From positions 96,219 through 160,218 of the forward strand of contig NZ_QWLV01000009.1 in assembly GCF_003515075.1 (NCBI RefSeq): 64,000 nucleotides of DNA, given 5' to 3'. This stretch comes from Sphingomonas gilva (GTDB taxonomy: Bacteria; Pseudomonadota; Alphaproteobacteria; Sphingomonadales; Sphingomonadaceae). Under the pieces are notes generated by a model, which was not told the DNA's origin, did not search any database, and worked only from the letters and a program-made list of their open reading frames with translations. This document shows, one piece after another, positions 46,582-57,275 of this stretch. Made by a program: the position numbers and the translations under genes. The first letter of the stretch is position 1; each line of letters starts with the position of its first letter.

Positions 46582-47715
46582 TCAGCCGATCAACCCGGCG
46601 ATCCTGTTCCAGACGCCGAACGACGCCAGGTCGTTGGTCGTCACGAACACCATCAGCGCCAGCAGCGCCACCAGTCCGCCCCGAAAGGCCCATTCCATCG
46701 CTACGGGGTTCACCGGCCGCCGCGTCACGCCTTCGATGGCATAGAACAGCAAATGTCCTCCATCCAGCATGGGGACTGGCAATAAGTTGATGAATCCCAG
46801 ATTAATCGAGATGAGCGCGACCAGGAATATGAAGGGCGTCAGCCCCAGCGCCGCCTGCTGACCGGAGATTTCCGCGATCTTGAGCGGTCCGCCCAGCTCC
46901 TTGACCGAGCGTCGGCCGGTGATGATCTGGCCTATCGCCGAGACCATGTCCTGGACGATCTCGACCGTCTGGCGCACCGCCACACCCGGCGCGGCGAGCA
47001 GGGACACCGGCGTGGCCTGCGGCATACCGCCACCGATGCCGAGGCGCCCGACCCGATAGCTGTTGCCGAACCGGTCCTGCTCAACCGCCACGCCGATGCG
47101 TATTTCGCCTTCGATGGAGCGGCCCTCTCGCACGAACGTAAGGGGGACCATCTCGGCGGGCCGCAACCGAGCAAAGCGTGCGAGATCGTTGAACGTCTCG
47201 ATCTCGCGCCCACCCAATGCCGTGATACGATCGCCAGGGCGAATGCCCGCAGCCTCGGCCGCGCTCCCCGCCTCCACCGAATTCGCCACCGCCGGCGTGC
47301 GCAAGTCCCCGAACGCAAGCGCGAACCCAATCAGGATCAGGATCGCGACCAGGAAATTGGTGACGGGGCCGGCGAGCACGATCAGCGCGCGCTGCCATAG
47401 CGGCTTGGCCTGAAAGGTCTTCGCCCGCTCTTCCGGAGGCAAGGCCAGCCATTCCGGATCGGGCTGGCTTGCCGGGTTCATGTCTCCGGCGAAGCGGACA
47501 TAACCGCCCAGCGGCAGCCAGCCGACCTTCCAGCGCGTGCCGCGCCGGTCGGTCCAGCCCGCGATCTCGCGACCGAAGCCGATCGAGAACGCCTCCGCCT
47601 TCACGCCGAACCAGCGTCCGACGAAATAATGGCCAAGCTCGTGCACGAACACGAGCGGACCGATCACGAGCAGGAACGCCGCGATGGTCCAGAGAATGCC
47701 GGGGGCTTCGATCAA
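46582..47715 (-). CDS. rseP: Membrane site-2 zinc metalloprotease RseP
   Basis: 377 residues. The zinc motif is VFVHELGHYF (about 24), the second is NLLPVPMLDGGHL. About four membrane helices, and one PDZ domain (about 125-205) between the first and later helices (E. coli has two). RseP cuts anti-sigma factors during envelope stress. It starts at a TTG overlapping the dxr stop (TTGA) and lies just before bamA. Confidence 0.95.
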   Translation of the reverse strand: MIEAPGILWTIAAFLLVIGPLVFVHELGHYFVGRWFGVKAEAFSIGFGREIAGWTDRRGTRWKVGWLPLGGYVRFAGDMNPASQPDPEWLALPPEERAKTFQAKPLWQRALIVLAGPVTNFLVAILILIGFALAFGDLRTPAVANSVEAGSAAEAAGIRPGDRITALGGREIETFNDLARFARLRPAEMVPLTFVREGRSIEGEIRIGVAVEQDRFGNSYRVGRLGIGGGMPQATPVSLLAAPGVAVRQTVEIVQDMVSAIGQIITGRRSVKELGGPLKIAEISGQQAALGLTPFIFLVALISINLGFINLLPVPMLDGGHLLFYAIEGVTRRPVNPVAMEWAFRGGLVALLALMVFVTTNDLASFGVWNRIAGLIG

Positions 47716-48869
47716 GCTACGCCTTCCTTCACACGCGCGTCCGCCAGGCCCCTCGCTTCGGCGTCGATCGCCAGCACGGCGTCGAGCGTCTCCGGCGCAG
47801 GCGGATCGTAGCAGGAAAGCGTATCGGCGACGATTGCGGCAATTTCGAGGAAGCCGATACGGCCTTCCAGAAAAGCCTTCACCGCGATCTCATTGGCCGC
47901 GTTCAATATGGCCGGACGCGCGCCGCCGGCCTCCAGCGCCTCACGCGCGAGGCGGAGCGCGGGGAAGCGCTCGGGGTCGGGGCTCTCGAAATCGAGCCGC
48001 CCGATCGCCGCGAGATCGAGCGGCCGGGCCGGAGTCGCCATCCGATCGGGCCAGGCGAGCGTGTGCGCGATCGGCACGCGCATATCGGGCGATCCCAGCT
48101 GCGCCAGCATCGACCCATCGGCATATTCGACCAGGCTGTGGATCACCGACTGGCGGTGGACCAATATCTCCAGCTGCTCGGGGGCGACCGGGAACAGATG
48201 GAACGCCTCGATCAGTTCGAGGCCCTTGTTCATCATCGTCGCCGAATCGACCGAGATTTTGGCGCCCATCGACCAGTTGGGATGCGCCACCGCCTGCTTG
48301 GGGGTGATGTCGCGCATCTCGGCGCGGCTAAGCGCGCGGAACGGGCCGCCACTCGCGGTCAGGATCACCCGGCGCACCGCCTTCGCCTGATGCGGCGCGA
48401 AGCATTGGAAGATCGCATTATGCTCCGAATCGACCGGCAGGATGGTCGCGCCGGTGCGCTTGGCTTCGGCGGTGACGATGCTGCCCGCGGAGACCAGCGC
48501 TTCCTTGTTGGCAAGCGCGAGCGTCGCCCCCTGCCCCAGCGCCGCCATCACCGGCTTGAGCCCCGCCGCGCCGACGATCGCCGCCATCGTCCAGTTGCAC
48601 GGCATCGCGGCGGCTTCGCAGACCGCCTGCGCGCCGCCCCGCGCCTCGATTCCACTGCCGTCCAGCGCCGTTGTGAGCGCCGGCAAGCAACGCTCATCCG
48701 CGACAACGGCCAGTTTCGCGCCATGTTCGCGCGCGGCGGCGGCGAGACCGTCGACATCGCAATTGGCGGTCAACGCCACGACCTCGAAGCGCGCAGGGTC
48801 GCGGCCGATCAGATCGAGCGTCGATCGCCCGACCGACCCGGTCGCGCCGAGGATGCTGACGCGTTTCAC
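47712..48869 (-). CDS. dxr: 1-deoxy-D-xylulose-5-phosphate reductoisomerase
   Basis: 385 residues of MEP pathway enzyme, NADPH-dependent. Rossmann start ILGATGSVGRSTLDL, metal/catalytic loop PVDSEHNAIFQC and ASGGPFR. Working with IspDF (21885-23018) it supplies isoprenoids. It overlaps cdsA by ATGA. Confidence 0.96.
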   Translation of the reverse strand: MKRVSILGATGSVGRSTLDLIGRDPARFEVVALTANCDVDGLAAAAREHGAKLAVVADERCLPALTTALDGSGIEARGGAQAVCEAAAMPCNWTMAAIVGAAGLKPVMAALGQGATLALANKEALVSAGSIVTAEAKRTGATILPVDSEHNAIFQCFAPHQAKAVRRVILTASGGPFRALSRAEMRDITPKQAVAHPNWSMGAKISVDSATMMNKGLELIEAFHLFPVAPEQLEILVHRQSVIHSLVEYADGSMLAQLGSPDMRVPIAHTLAWPDRMATPARPLDLAAIGRLDFESPDPERFPALRLAREALEAGGARPAILNAANEIAVKAFLEGRIGFLEIAAIVADTLSCYDPPAPETLDAVLAIDAEARGLADARVKEGVA

Positions 48870-49654
48870 GCGAAATGGTCCGCGATAAGGATGAGAATGA
48901 AGGCGATCGGGGCGACGGTCACCACGCCGTCGAGCCGATCGAGCACGCCGCCATGGCCGGGCAGGATGGTGCCCGAATCTTTGACCCCCGCCTTGCGCTT
49001 GAGCCCGCTCTCATACAGATCGCCCGCCTGCGCGACGATCGCGAGCAGCGGGCTCAGCAACGCCAGTCGCAGATCGAGCCCGCCATAGGTCGAAAATGCC
49101 ATGCCGGTGAGCCATGCCGCCACCATGCCGCCGCCAAGGCCCGCCCAGGTCTTGTTGGGAGAGAGCCGCGGCATCAGCTTGGGCCCGCCGATCAGGCGCC
49201 CGGCGAAATAGGCGCCGATGTCGGTCGCCCAGACAATCGCCAGCGACCAGAAGGCGAGCATCGCGCCGTCGGGCAGGTTGCGGATCGCGAGCAGCGCGGC
49301 CACCGGAACGCCGACATAGGCGACGCCCAGCGCCAGCTGCCCCTGGCGGGTGACCGCGGCGACGAAGAACGCGGCGCCCGCGATCAGCCCCATCGCAAAA
49401 AAATCCGGCCCGGCGGCGAGCGGCGAGAGGATGGCGAGCGGCACCGAGAGCGCGAACAGCGCGATCCGCTTCTGCTTCGGCTCGACCCGCGCTAGGTCTG
49501 CCCACTCCGCCATCATCAGCAGCCCGGCGATCACCGCCAGCAGCCACAAGGCGACGCCGCCTAGCATGAGCGCGGTCAGGGCCAGCGCGATCAGTATCGC
49601 CGCGACCAGCGTCTTGCGCGGCAGGTCCGCCATCCAGTTTTTGGGTATGGCCAC
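48866..49654 (-). CDS. cdsA: Phosphatidate cytidylyltransferase CdsA
   Basis: 262 residues, with about eight membrane helices. The family signature spans LSPNKTWAGLGGGMVAAW and KDSGTILPGHGGVLDRLDG. It makes CDP-diacylglycerol, the precursor used by PssA. The start is uncertain: a GTG at 49654 keeps no overlap with uppS and has GGTGGC upstream; an ATG at 49633 is an alternative; a still longer frame would run into uppS. Confidence 0.94.
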   Translation of the reverse strand: MAIPKNWMADLPRKTLVAAILIALALTALMLGGVALWLLAVIAGLLMMAEWADLARVEPKQKRIALFALSVPLAILSPLAAGPDFFAMGLIAGAAFFVAAVTRQGQLALGVAYVGVPVAALLAIRNLPDGAMLAFWSLAIVWATDIGAYFAGRLIGGPKLMPRLSPNKTWAGLGGGMVAAWLTGMAFSTYGGLDLRLALLSPLLAIVAQAGDLYESGLKRKAGVKDSGTILPGHGGVLDRLDGVVTVAPIAFILILIADHFA

Positions 49655-49656
49655 CG

Positions 49657-50375
<719 letters not shown>

Positions 50376-50379
<4 letters not shown>

Positions 50380-50939
50380 TTGCCGAGGATTTCCTTTTCC
50401 TTGGCGTGCGCCGCCGCATCGATGTCGGCGATCGTCGCGTCGGTCAGCTTCTGCACCTCGGTCTCGTGCCGCTTGCGCTCGTCTTCGGACAAATGTCCGC
50501 CCTTTTCATCGGTCTTGAGCGTGTCGTTGCCATCGCGCCGCACGTTGCGCGCGGCGATGCGGGCCTTCTCGGCATATTGCCCGACGAGCTTGGCGAGTTC
50601 CTTGCGCCGTTCTTGGGTGAGATCGGGTATCGGCAGGCGCAGCGTCTGCCCGTCGACGATCGGGTTGAGGCCCAGCCCCGCCGAGCGGATCGCCTTGTCG
50701 ACCGGCCCGACATTGCTCTTGTCCCACACCTGCACCGACAGCAGGCGCGGTTCGGGCGCGGATACGGTCGCGACCTGATTGATCGGCATGTTGGCGCCGT
50801 AGACCTCGACCGTCACCGGATCGAGCAGCGTTATCGATGCGCGGCCGGTGCGAAGACCGGTCAGATCGTGCTTCAGCGCCTCGACCGCGCCGGCCATGCG
50901 GCGCTCCAGATCGGCCTTGTTGAACTGCGGGGCAGCCAT
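50376..50939 (-). CDS. frr: Ribosome recycling factor
   Basis: 187 residues, all-helical plus beta domain. [19 protein letters not shown] and [20 protein letters not shown] are the conserved blocks. It releases post-termination ribosomes with EF-G. pyrH lies 12 bases upstream. Confidence 0.97.
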
Positions 50940-50951
50940 CGTCTCTCTCCT

Positions 50952-51671
50952 TCAAGCCTTCTGCACGATCGTCGAAATGCCCTCTCCGGCGAGAACGCGG
51001 GCGAGATTGCCCTGCTCGCGGATGTTGAACACCACGATCGGGATATCGTTGTCCCGGCATAGCGCCACGGCGCTCGCATCCATTACCCTCAGGTTGTTCG
51101 ACAGCACCGTATCGTAACTTACTGTTTCATAGCGCTTGGCTTCCGGCACCTTCTTGGGATCGGCGTCATAAACGCCGTCGACCGAGGTGCCCTTGAACAG
51201 CGCATCGCATTTGAGCTCGGCGGCGCGCAGCGCGGCGCCGCTGTCAGTGGTGAAGAACGGGCTGCCGACGCCGGCGGCGAAGATCACCACCCGGCCCTTC
51301 TCCAGGTGCCGCTCGGCGCGCCGGCGGATGAAGGGCTCGCACACCGCGGCCATCGGAATGGCCGATTGCACGCGCGTGTCGACGCCGATCTGTTCGAGCG
51401 CGTTCTGCACCGCGAGCGCGTTCATCACGGTTGCGAGCATGCCCATGTAATCGGCCGTCGCGCGTTCGAAACCCTTGGCCGCGGCCGCCAGGCCTCTGAA
51501 GATGTTACCACCGCCGACGACGACGCACAGCTCGTAACCCTTGGCCTTCGCCTCGGCGATCTCGCCCGCCACCCGCGCGGTGACGGCGGGATCGATGGCG
51601 AGCCCGTTCTCGCCCATCAGCACCTCGCCGGAGAGCTTGAGGAGGATGCGCTTGAACGGGGGCGTGGTCAT
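50952..51671 (-). CDS. pyrH: Uridylate kinase PyrH
   Basis: 239 residues of the amino-acid kinase fold. [26 protein letters not shown] and [17 protein letters not shown] are hallmark blocks. It phosphorylates UMP to UDP. It starts a transcript unit after the terminator at 51762-51793 that follows tsf. Confidence 0.97.
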   Translation of the reverse strand: MTTPPFKRILLKLSGEVLMGENGLAIDPAVTARVAGEIAEAKAKGYELCVVVGGGNIFRGLAAAAKGFERATADYMGMLATVMNALAVQNALEQIGVDTRVQSAIPMAAVCEPFIRRRAERHLEKGRVVIFAAGVGSPFFTTDSGAALRAAELKCDALFKGTSVDGVYDADPKKVPEAKRYETVSYDTVLSNNLRVMDASAVALCRDNDIPIVVFNIREQGNLARVLAGEGISTIVQKA

Positions 51672-51761
51672 AAGAAAGCTGGTTTCCGTCGAGACGAGAT
51701 CGGGGCGGCGCGGACCTTAGTCAGGCCGGTACGCCAAGCCAAGGCTTAGCGCACATAAGCG

Positions 51762-51793
51762 AAAGCCGCCGCGCCCCGGGGCGCGACGGCTTT
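51762..51793. terminator. Hairpin terminator after tsf
   Basis: AAAGCCGCCGCGCCCC pairs with GGGGCGCGACGGCTTT (one mismatch), a 15-bp stem with runs of A and T at the ends on both strands. It lies 16 bases after the tsf stop, so read-through into pyrH is reduced. Confidence 0.8.
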
Positions 51794-51808
51794 TGCAGGA
51801 GACCTGGC

Positions 51809-52738
51809 TCAGTTGCTCAGGCCGGCGGTGGCGGCGACCTCGGCGGCGAAATCGCTCGCCTCCTTCTCGATGCCCTCCCCCAGCTGGAAGCGGACATAGT
51901 CCTTCAGCACGATCGACTTGCCGGCATCCCTGGCCGCCTTGGCGACGACGTCGGCGACCGGGGTCTTGCCGTCATGGACGATCGGCTGGCTGAGCAGCGC
52001 ATTCTCCTTGGCGAACTTCTTGATGCCGCCCTCCACCATCTTGGCGATGATGTCCGCGGGCTTGCCTGATTCGGCAGCCTTCTCGGTCGCGATGGCGCGC
52101 TCGCGCTCCAGCACTTCGGGATCGAGACCGGTCTCGTCGAGCGCCAGCGGGAAGGCCGCCGCGACGTGCTGCGCGATCTGCTTGCCCAGCGGCTGCAGCA
52201 CGTCGTCGCCCGCGTGGCTTTCGAGCGCGACGAGCACGCCGATCTTGCCCAGCCCAGGCGACGCCGCGTTGTGGACATAGGGAACCACCGCGCCCTGCGA
52301 CACTTCCAGCACCCGCGCACGACGCAGATTCTGGTTTTCGCCGATGGTGGCGATGTTGTTGGTCAGCGTTTCCTCTACGGTCGTGCCCGAAGGCATCTTC
52401 GCCGCCTTGATCGCGTCGATCGAATCGCCCTCGGCCAGCGCGACCTGCGTCACTTCGCGGACGAAGTTCTGGAACTGATCGTTCTTGGCGACGAAGTCGG
52501 TTTCCGAATTGACCTCCACGGCGGCGCCGCGAGTGCCCGAAACGGCGACGCCGACCAGCCCTTCGGCCGCGGTGCGGCTCGATTTCTTGGCGGCGGCGGC
52601 CAGGCCCTTGGTGCGCAGCCAGTCCATCGCGGCTTCCATGTCGCCGGCGGTCTCATTCAGCGCCTTCTTGCAATCCATCATGCCTGCGCCCGAACGCTCG
52701 CGCAGCTCCTTGACGGCGGCGGCGGTGATCTCTGCCAT
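51809..52738 (-). CDS. tsf: Elongation factor Ts
   Basis: 309 residues. The N-terminal UBA-like segment [22 protein letters not shown] is followed by the core with [14 protein letters not shown]. It exchanges GDP for GTP on EF-Tu. I chose the ATG at 52738, 9 codons inside the open frame. It follows rpsB in the universal order. Confidence 0.97.
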   Translation of the reverse strand: MAEITAAAVKELRERSGAGMMDCKKALNETAGDMEAAMDWLRTKGLAAAAKKSSRTAAEGLVGVAVSGTRGAAVEVNSETDFVAKNDQFQNFVREVTQVALAEGDSIDAIKAAKMPSGTTVEETLTNNIATIGENQNLRRARVLEVSQGAVVPYVHNAASPGLGKIGVLVALESHAGDDVLQPLGKQIAQHVAAAFPLALDETGLDPEVLERERAIATEKAAESGKPADIIAKMVEGGIKKFAKENALLSQPIVHDGKTPVADVVAKAARDAGKSIVLKDYVRFQLGEGIEKEASDFAAEVAATAGLSN

Positions 52739-52835
52739 GTGTTCAGTCCTTTGAATGTCGATCAATATGGGTGCGGGCGAGGCCTGGCGCGTGAACGCCC
52801 TGCCCCGCCCGCATGTCCTTTGCGTTACGCGGGGA

Positions 52836-53654
52836 TCAGGCGGTCGCCTGCTCCGAGTTGTCGGCGGGCGCCTCGGCGGCTTCGGCCGGAGCCTCTGCGG
52901 TCTCGGTCAGCGCCTCCTCGGCGGGCGGCTCGGCCATCGCGCCCAGGTCGTGGCCGCGGCTGGCGGCCTGCTCCTGGTTGCCGCGGGTCGCGGCGATCGC
53001 CACGGCCTCGCAATAGAGGCGAATCGCGCGGCTGGCGTCGTCGTTCGCCGGCACCGGGAAGGCAATGCCGTCGGGCGAGACGTTCGAATCGAGGATCGCG
53101 ACGACCGGGATGCCCAGCGTGTTGGCTTCCTTGATCGCCAGCTCTTCCTTGTTGGCGTCGATCACGAACATCACGTCGGGAATGCCGCCCATGTCGCGGA
53201 TGCCGCCCAGCGACAGCTCGAACTTGTCGCGCTCGCGGGTCAGCTGCAGCACTTCCTTCTTGGTCAGGCCGTGGGTGTCGCCCGACAGCTGCTCCTCGAG
53301 CGCCTTGTAGCGCTTGATCGAGCCCGAAATGGTCTTCCAGTTGGTCAGCATGCCGCCCAGCCAGCGATGATTGACATAATGCTGGCCCGAACGCTTCGCC
53401 GCTTCGGCTACGGCTTCCTGCGCCTGGCGCTTGGTGCCGACGAACAGCACCTTGCCGCCGGCGGCGACGGTATGGCTGATGAAGTCGAGCGCACGCGCGA
53501 ACAGCGGCACGGTCTGCGACAGGTCTAGAATGTGGATGCCGTTGCGGTCGCCGAAGATGTAGGGCTTCATCTTCGGGTTCCAGCGGTGGGTCTGGTGGCC
53601 AAAATGCGCGCCCGATTCGAGCAGCTGCTGCAGCGTGACGACAGGTGCCGCCAT
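52836..53654 (-). CDS. rpsB: 30S ribosomal protein S2
   Basis: 272 residues. [31 protein letters not shown] and [15 protein letters not shown] are conserved blocks. The C-terminal 40 residues are an acidic, Ala/Glu-rich extension seen in several alphaproteobacteria. AGGAA precedes the ATG. Confidence 0.97.
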   Translation of the reverse strand: MAAPVVTLQQLLESGAHFGHQTHRWNPKMKPYIFGDRNGIHILDLSQTVPLFARALDFISHTVAAGGKVLFVGTKRQAQEAVAEAAKRSGQHYVNHRWLGGMLTNWKTISGSIKRYKALEEQLSGDTHGLTKKEVLQLTRERDKFELSLGGIRDMGGIPDVMFVIDANKEELAIKEANTLGIPVVAILDSNVSPDGIAFPVPANDDASRAIRLYCEAVAIAATRGNQEQAASRGHDLGAMAEPPAEEALTETAEAPAEAAEAPADNSEQATA

Positions 53655-53780
53655 AGGATGGTTCCTTTCCGGTTATGCCTCTGGGACGCAGTGACCGGAC
53701 AATCGCCCGGCACCGGTATGTGCGCATCCCATGCGGTGTGGAGGCGCGCGCTTACAGCGTCGGCGATTGGATTTCAAGGC

Positions 53781-53805
53781 TTGACATGTGGAACATATAA
53801 AGAAC
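53781..53805 (+). promoter_or_regulatory. SOS-type promoter with a LexA box
   Basis: TTGACA (-35) lies at 53781-53786. GAAC-N7-GAAC at 53791-53805 (GAACATATAAAGAAC) matches the alphaproteobacterial LexA operator, GTTC-N7-GTTC read on the other strand, and would overlap the -10 region. It faces the small gene at 53893. The -10 element is not sharply defined. Confidence 0.7.
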
Positions 53806-53834
53806 ATATAGCGCCACAGGCCGGAACGCGGAAC

Positions 53835-53852
53835 TTATCCACAGGCTGTGGA
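53835..53852 (+). other. DnaA box within a 15-bp palindrome
   Basis: TTATCCACA at 53835-53843 is a perfect DnaA box. It merges with TCCACAGGCTGTGGA (53838-53852), a perfect palindrome. It lies between the LexA-type promoter and the small membrane protein gene. One box is not an origin. Confidence 0.55.
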
Positions 53853-53892
53853 TTGCCGCCGGGCGATGGCCGGATTGGTTCGGGAGGTTCGC

Positions 53893-54117
53893 ATGGTTGC
53901 CGTCATCAGCACGCTCGTCTTCGTCGTGGCCGCTTTCGCCGCGATCGGTGTCATCGCCGCGATGATCGGCGCCGAACGCGACCGGATCATCGGACTGCTC
54001 GACGGATCGCTGCGCGAAGTGGCGCTGCCCCGCGCCATCGCGGTCAGGCCGCGGGCGGCTCCGCATCGTGCGATGCGGCCGGCGCCGGTCCGCGCAGCCC
54101 TGCGCGCTGCCGCTTGA
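53893..54117 (+). CDS. Small single-pass membrane protein, predicted SOS-controlled
   Basis: 74 residues: a membrane helix (about 2-25), a short amphipathic stretch GAERDRIIGLLDG, then a basic Ala/Arg/Pro-rich tail. GGGAGG lies 5 bases before the ATG. A LexA-type promoter lies about 90 bases upstream. Small membrane proteins of this kind block division during DNA damage in Caulobacter (SidA, DidA), but I see no sequence match that would name it. The last 74 bases overlap pssA convergently. Confidence 0.65.
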   Translation: MVAVISTLVFVVAAFAAIGVIAAMIGAERDRIIGLLDGSLREVALPRAIAVRPRAAPHRAMRPAPVRAALRAAA

Positions 54118-54859
54118 CCCGGCGATAGCTCAGGATGCTGAACGGGATCGTGACGATATAGGCGGCCGACACCACCGACAGCGTCGCCCAGGGCGCGGTG
54201 ATCAGCGCACCGGTGACCAGCGCGATCACCGCGATCGCTTCGAACCTGACATTCTGGCGGAGCTTGAGCGACGACCAGCTGTAGGTCGCGACGCTGGAGA
54301 TCATCAGGAAGGCGACCAGCGCGATCCAGGGAGCGACGAACCAGGGATTGCGGAAATCCTCGATCCCCGTCCACAGCCAGAGGAACATCGGCAGGAAGGC
54401 GAGCCCCGCGCCCGCCGGCGCGGGAACGCCGGTCAGGAAGCCGGCGGACTTGTGCGGCTGCTCGGCCGCGTCGATCTGCGCATTGAACCGCGCCAGCCGC
54501 AGCACGCAGAACACCGCATGGGCGAGCGCGAACAGCCAGCCATATTGCGGGATGCCGATCAGCGACCAGAGGAAGATGACGAGCGCGGGCGCCACCCCGA
54601 AGGCGATCGAATCGGAGAGCGAATCGAGCTCGGCGCCGAAGCGGCTCTCGCCGTGCAGCGCGCGGGCGATGCGTCCGTCCATGCCGTCGAGCACCCCGGC
54701 GATCAGGATCGCCACCACCGCGCGTTCGAACTCGCCGGCGATGGCGAAGCGTATGCCGGTCAGGCCGAAGCACAAAGCGGTGACGGTCACCGCATTGGGC
54801 GCGATCGCGCGCAGCGGGATTCCCCGCTGCAGCGGCCGGAAACGGCCTTCTCGTTTCAT
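54044..54859 (-). CDS. pssA: CDP-diacylglycerol--serine O-phosphatidyltransferase PssA
   Basis: 271 residues, with about six membrane helices. The CDP-alcohol phosphotransferase motif is DGMDGRIARAL followed by ESRFGAELDSLSD. It makes phosphatidylserine, which Psd decarboxylates. I chose the ATG at 54859, 11 bases after psd ends. The C-terminal tail is low in complexity and overlaps the small membrane gene. Confidence 0.95.
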   Translation of the reverse strand: MKREGRFRPLQRGIPLRAIAPNAVTVTALCFGLTGIRFAIAGEFERAVVAILIAGVLDGMDGRIARALHGESRFGAELDSLSDSIAFGVAPALVIFLWSLIGIPQYGWLFALAHAVFCVLRLARFNAQIDAAEQPHKSAGFLTGVPAPAGAGLAFLPMFLWLWTGIEDFRNPWFVAPWIALVAFLMISSVATYSWSSLKLRQNVRFEAIAVIALVTGALITAPWATLSVVSAAYIVTIPFSILSYRRVKRQRAGLRGPAPAASHDAEPPAA

Positions 54860-54869
54860 TTGGCGCGCT

Positions 54870-55601
54870 TCATTGCGCGATTCCCGTGACGCCCTGTCCG
54901 CTGCCGATGCGCGCCAGCACCGTTTCACCCGCGATGGAGCGCTGGCCCAGCGCCACCTGCGGCGCGGTGCCCGCGGGCAGGAACACGTCGACCCGGCTGC
55001 CGAAGCGGATCAGGCCCACCCGCTGCCCTTTGGCGACGATGTCTCCGGGCTTGACGAACGGCATGATCCGGCGCGCGACCAGTCCGGCGATCTGGGTGAA
55101 GCCGATCCGCGTGCCGTCGCCGCGCTCGACCAGGATATGCTGTCGCTCATTCTCCTCGCTCGCCTTGTCGAGATCGGCGTTGAGGAACTTGCCGGAGATA
55201 TAGGCGACGCGCTTGATCGTGCCGCCGATCGGCGCGCGGTTGATGTGCACGTCGAACACCGACATGAAGATCGATATGCGCGTGAGCGGCGCCGTCCCCA
55301 GCGCATCCTCGCCGGCCAGTTCGACCGGGACCGGCACCTCCTCGATCATCGTGATCAGCCCGTCCGCCGGCGCGATGATCAGCGTGTCGTCGGCCGGCGT
55401 CGTGCGGATCGGATCGCGGAAGAACGCCGCGACCCAGATGGTCAGCCCGACGAACGGCCAGAACAGCACATTCCAGATCAGCGTGGCGAGCAGCGTCAGC
55501 CCGACGGCGATCAGCACGAACTTGCGCCCCTCCGGATGGACCGATGGGAAGCGCCATTTGACGGTCGTCGTTCCGGCCGCCGGTTTCTCTAATGATGTCA
55601 T
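54870..55601 (-). CDS. psd: Phosphatidylserine decarboxylase
   Basis: 243 residues. An N-terminal membrane segment (about 30-55) and the self-cleavage site GSR in [13 protein letters not shown], giving a pyruvoyl group. It makes phosphatidylethanolamine from PssA product. The pssA-psd order with psd upstream is typical. Confidence 0.94.
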   Translation of the reverse strand: MTSLEKPAAGTTTVKWRFPSVHPEGRKFVLIAVGLTLLATLIWNVLFWPFVGLTIWVAAFFRDPIRTTPADDTLIIAPADGLITMIEEVPVPVELAGEDALGTAPLTRISIFMSVFDVHINRAPIGGTIKRVAYISGKFLNADLDKASEENERQHILVERGDGTRIGFTQIAGLVARRIMPFVKPGDIVAKGQRVGLIRFGSRVDVFLPAGTAPQVALGQRSIAGETVLARIGSGQGVTGIAQ

Positions 55602-55673
55602 CCCGCCTCTCTACGCAGCGTCCCGACGCCTGACAACGCGCACATGCGGTTGATCGGTCCGCGCGGCTCGCTG

Positions 55674-56002
55674 AGGGTCTGTGTTCGTGATCGGCAACGG
55701 TCTGGATCGCCCGGAGAGGCCCGCTGGCAAGGAGCGCAGCGCAGACGCGTAGCCGAAGCTACGCGCAAGCAAGCGACGTAGCCAGCGGGCCTCTCCGGGC
55801 GACCGCGCAGCGGCGGGCGGCTTTTGGCGCATGATGGACAGGTAAAACTGCCCCCGGCAGTTTTAGCCATGTCCGGGGGACATGGCGGCCTGTCCATCGT
55901 CGCTTGTCGGTCACGATGCTTCGGCATCGCTCCCTCCTCGCTTCTAGCCCTGCGCCAAAATCCGCTCCGTCCAGACCATTGCCGATCACGAACACAGACC
56001 CT
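55674..56002. repeat. MITE-like nested palindromic element
   Basis: 33-bp terminal inverted repeats with one mismatch bound the element (55674-55706, 55970-56002; they read AGGGTCTGTGTTCGTGATCG from both ends). Inside is a perfect 21-bp stem (55708-55728 with 55781-55801) capped by GCGTAGCCGAAGCTACGC. GCGGCTTTTGGCGCA (55817-55831) pairs with 55951-55965, and family D copy 1 lies in between. There is no coding sequence. It fills the 446-base gap before icd. Confidence 0.85.
55833..55898. repeat. Two-hairpin element, family D copy 1
   Basis: A 10-bp outer stem, GATGGACAGG with CCTGTCCATC, encloses two hairpins. AAAACTGCC-CCC-GGCAGTTTT (55844-55864) has a CCC loop, and CCATGTCC-GGG-GGACATGG (55867-55885) has a GGG loop. 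Copy 2 at 57292-57355 has the same build with other stem bases. Confidence 0.85.
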
Positions 56003-56047
56003 AAACGCACCCGGCAACTCCCCTCCCCTAGGACAAGCGAGCATTCG

Positions 56048-57268
56048 ATGGCGAAGATCAAGGTGAAGACCCCCGTCGTGGAAATCGACGGCGACGAGAT
56101 GACCCGCATCATCTGGGAATGGATCCGCGAGCGCCTGATCAAGCCCTATCTCGATATCGAGCTCGACTATTACGACCTGGGCATCGAACATCGCGACGCC
56201 ACCGACGACAAGGTGACGGTCGAAAGCGCCAAGGCCATCCAGAAATATGGCGTCGGCGTGAAGTGCGCGACGATCACGCCCGACGAGGCGCGCGTCGAGG
56301 AGTTCAACCTGAAGCGCATGTGGAAATCGCCCAACGGCACGATCCGCAACATCCTGGGCGGCGTCGTCTTCCGTGAGCCGATCGTGATGTCCAACGTCCC
56401 CCGGCTGATCCCCGGCTGGACCGATCCCATCGTCGTCGGCCGCCATGCCTTTGGCGACCAGTACAAGGCGACCGACTTCCGCGTCCCGGGTCCCGGCAAG
56501 CTCACCATGAAGTGGCAGGGCGAGAACGGCGAGACGATCGAGGAGGAGGTGTTCCAGTTCCCTTCCTCCGGCGTCGCGATGGGGATGTACAATCTCGACG
56601 ATTCGATCCGCGACTTCGCCCGCGCCAGCCTGAACTACGGCCTGGGCCGCGAATGGCCGGTCTATCTGTCGACCAAGAACACCATCCTGAAGGCCTATGA
56701 CGGCCGCTTCAAGGACATCTTCCAGGAGGTTTTCGAGAACGAATTCAAGGCGCAGTTCGATGCCGCGAAGATCGTCTACGAACATCGCCTGATCGACGAC
56801 ATGGTCGCCTCCGCGCTCAAATGGAGCGGCAAGTTCGTCTGGGCCTGCAAGAATTACGACGGTGACGTGCAGTCGGATCAGGTTGCGCAGGGGTTCGGCT
56901 CGCTCGGCCTCATGACCTCGGTGCTGATGACGCCCGACGGCAAGACGGTGGAGGCGGAGGCCGCGCACGGCACGGTGACCCGCCACTATCGCCAGCACCA
57001 GCAGGGCAAGGCGACCTCGACAAACCCGATCGCCTCGATCTTCGCCTGGACCGGCGGTCTCAAATATCGCGGCAAGTTCGACGGCACGCCTGACGTCACG
57101 CGTTTCGCGGAGACGCTGGAGCGCGTCTGCGTCGAGACGGTGGAAGCCGGTCAGATGACCAAGGATCTCGCGATCCTCATCGGCCCCGATCAGGCATGGA
57201 TGACCACCGAACAATTCTTCGAGGCGGTGCGCGTCAATCTCGAAAAGGAAATGGCCGCCTGGGTGTGA
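56048..57268 (+). CDS. icd: NADP-dependent isocitrate dehydrogenase
   Basis: 406 residues of the eukaryote-like dimeric type. The N-terminus [35 protein letters not shown], and [28 protein letters not shown] are typical. It converts isocitrate to 2-oxoglutarate with NADPH. It is flanked by the two family D elements. I chose the ATG at 56048. Confidence 0.96.
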   Translation: MAKIKVKTPVVEIDGDEMTRIIWEWIRERLIKPYLDIELDYYDLGIEHRDATDDKVTVESAKAIQKYGVGVKCATITPDEARVEEFNLKRMWKSPNGTIRNILGGVVFREPIVMSNVPRLIPGWTDPIVVGRHAFGDQYKATDFRVPGPGKLTMKWQGENGETIEEEVFQFPSSGVAMGMYNLDDSIRDFARASLNYGLGREWPVYLSTKNTILKAYDGRFKDIFQEVFENEFKAQFDAAKIVYEHRLIDDMVASALKWSGKFVWACKNYDGDVQSDQVAQGFGSLGLMTSVLMTPDGKTVEAEAAHGTVTRHYRQHQQGKATSTNPIASIFAWTGGLKYRGKFDGTPDVTRFAETLERVCVETVEAGQMTKDLAILIGPDQAWMTTEQFFEAVRVNLEKEMAAWV

Positions 57269-57275
57269 TCTAAGT

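Noticed and set aside
53835..53843. Possible replication origin (perfect DnaA box)
   Set aside because: Only one box, no AT-rich unwinding stretch or box cluster, and ordinary ribosomal neighbours.
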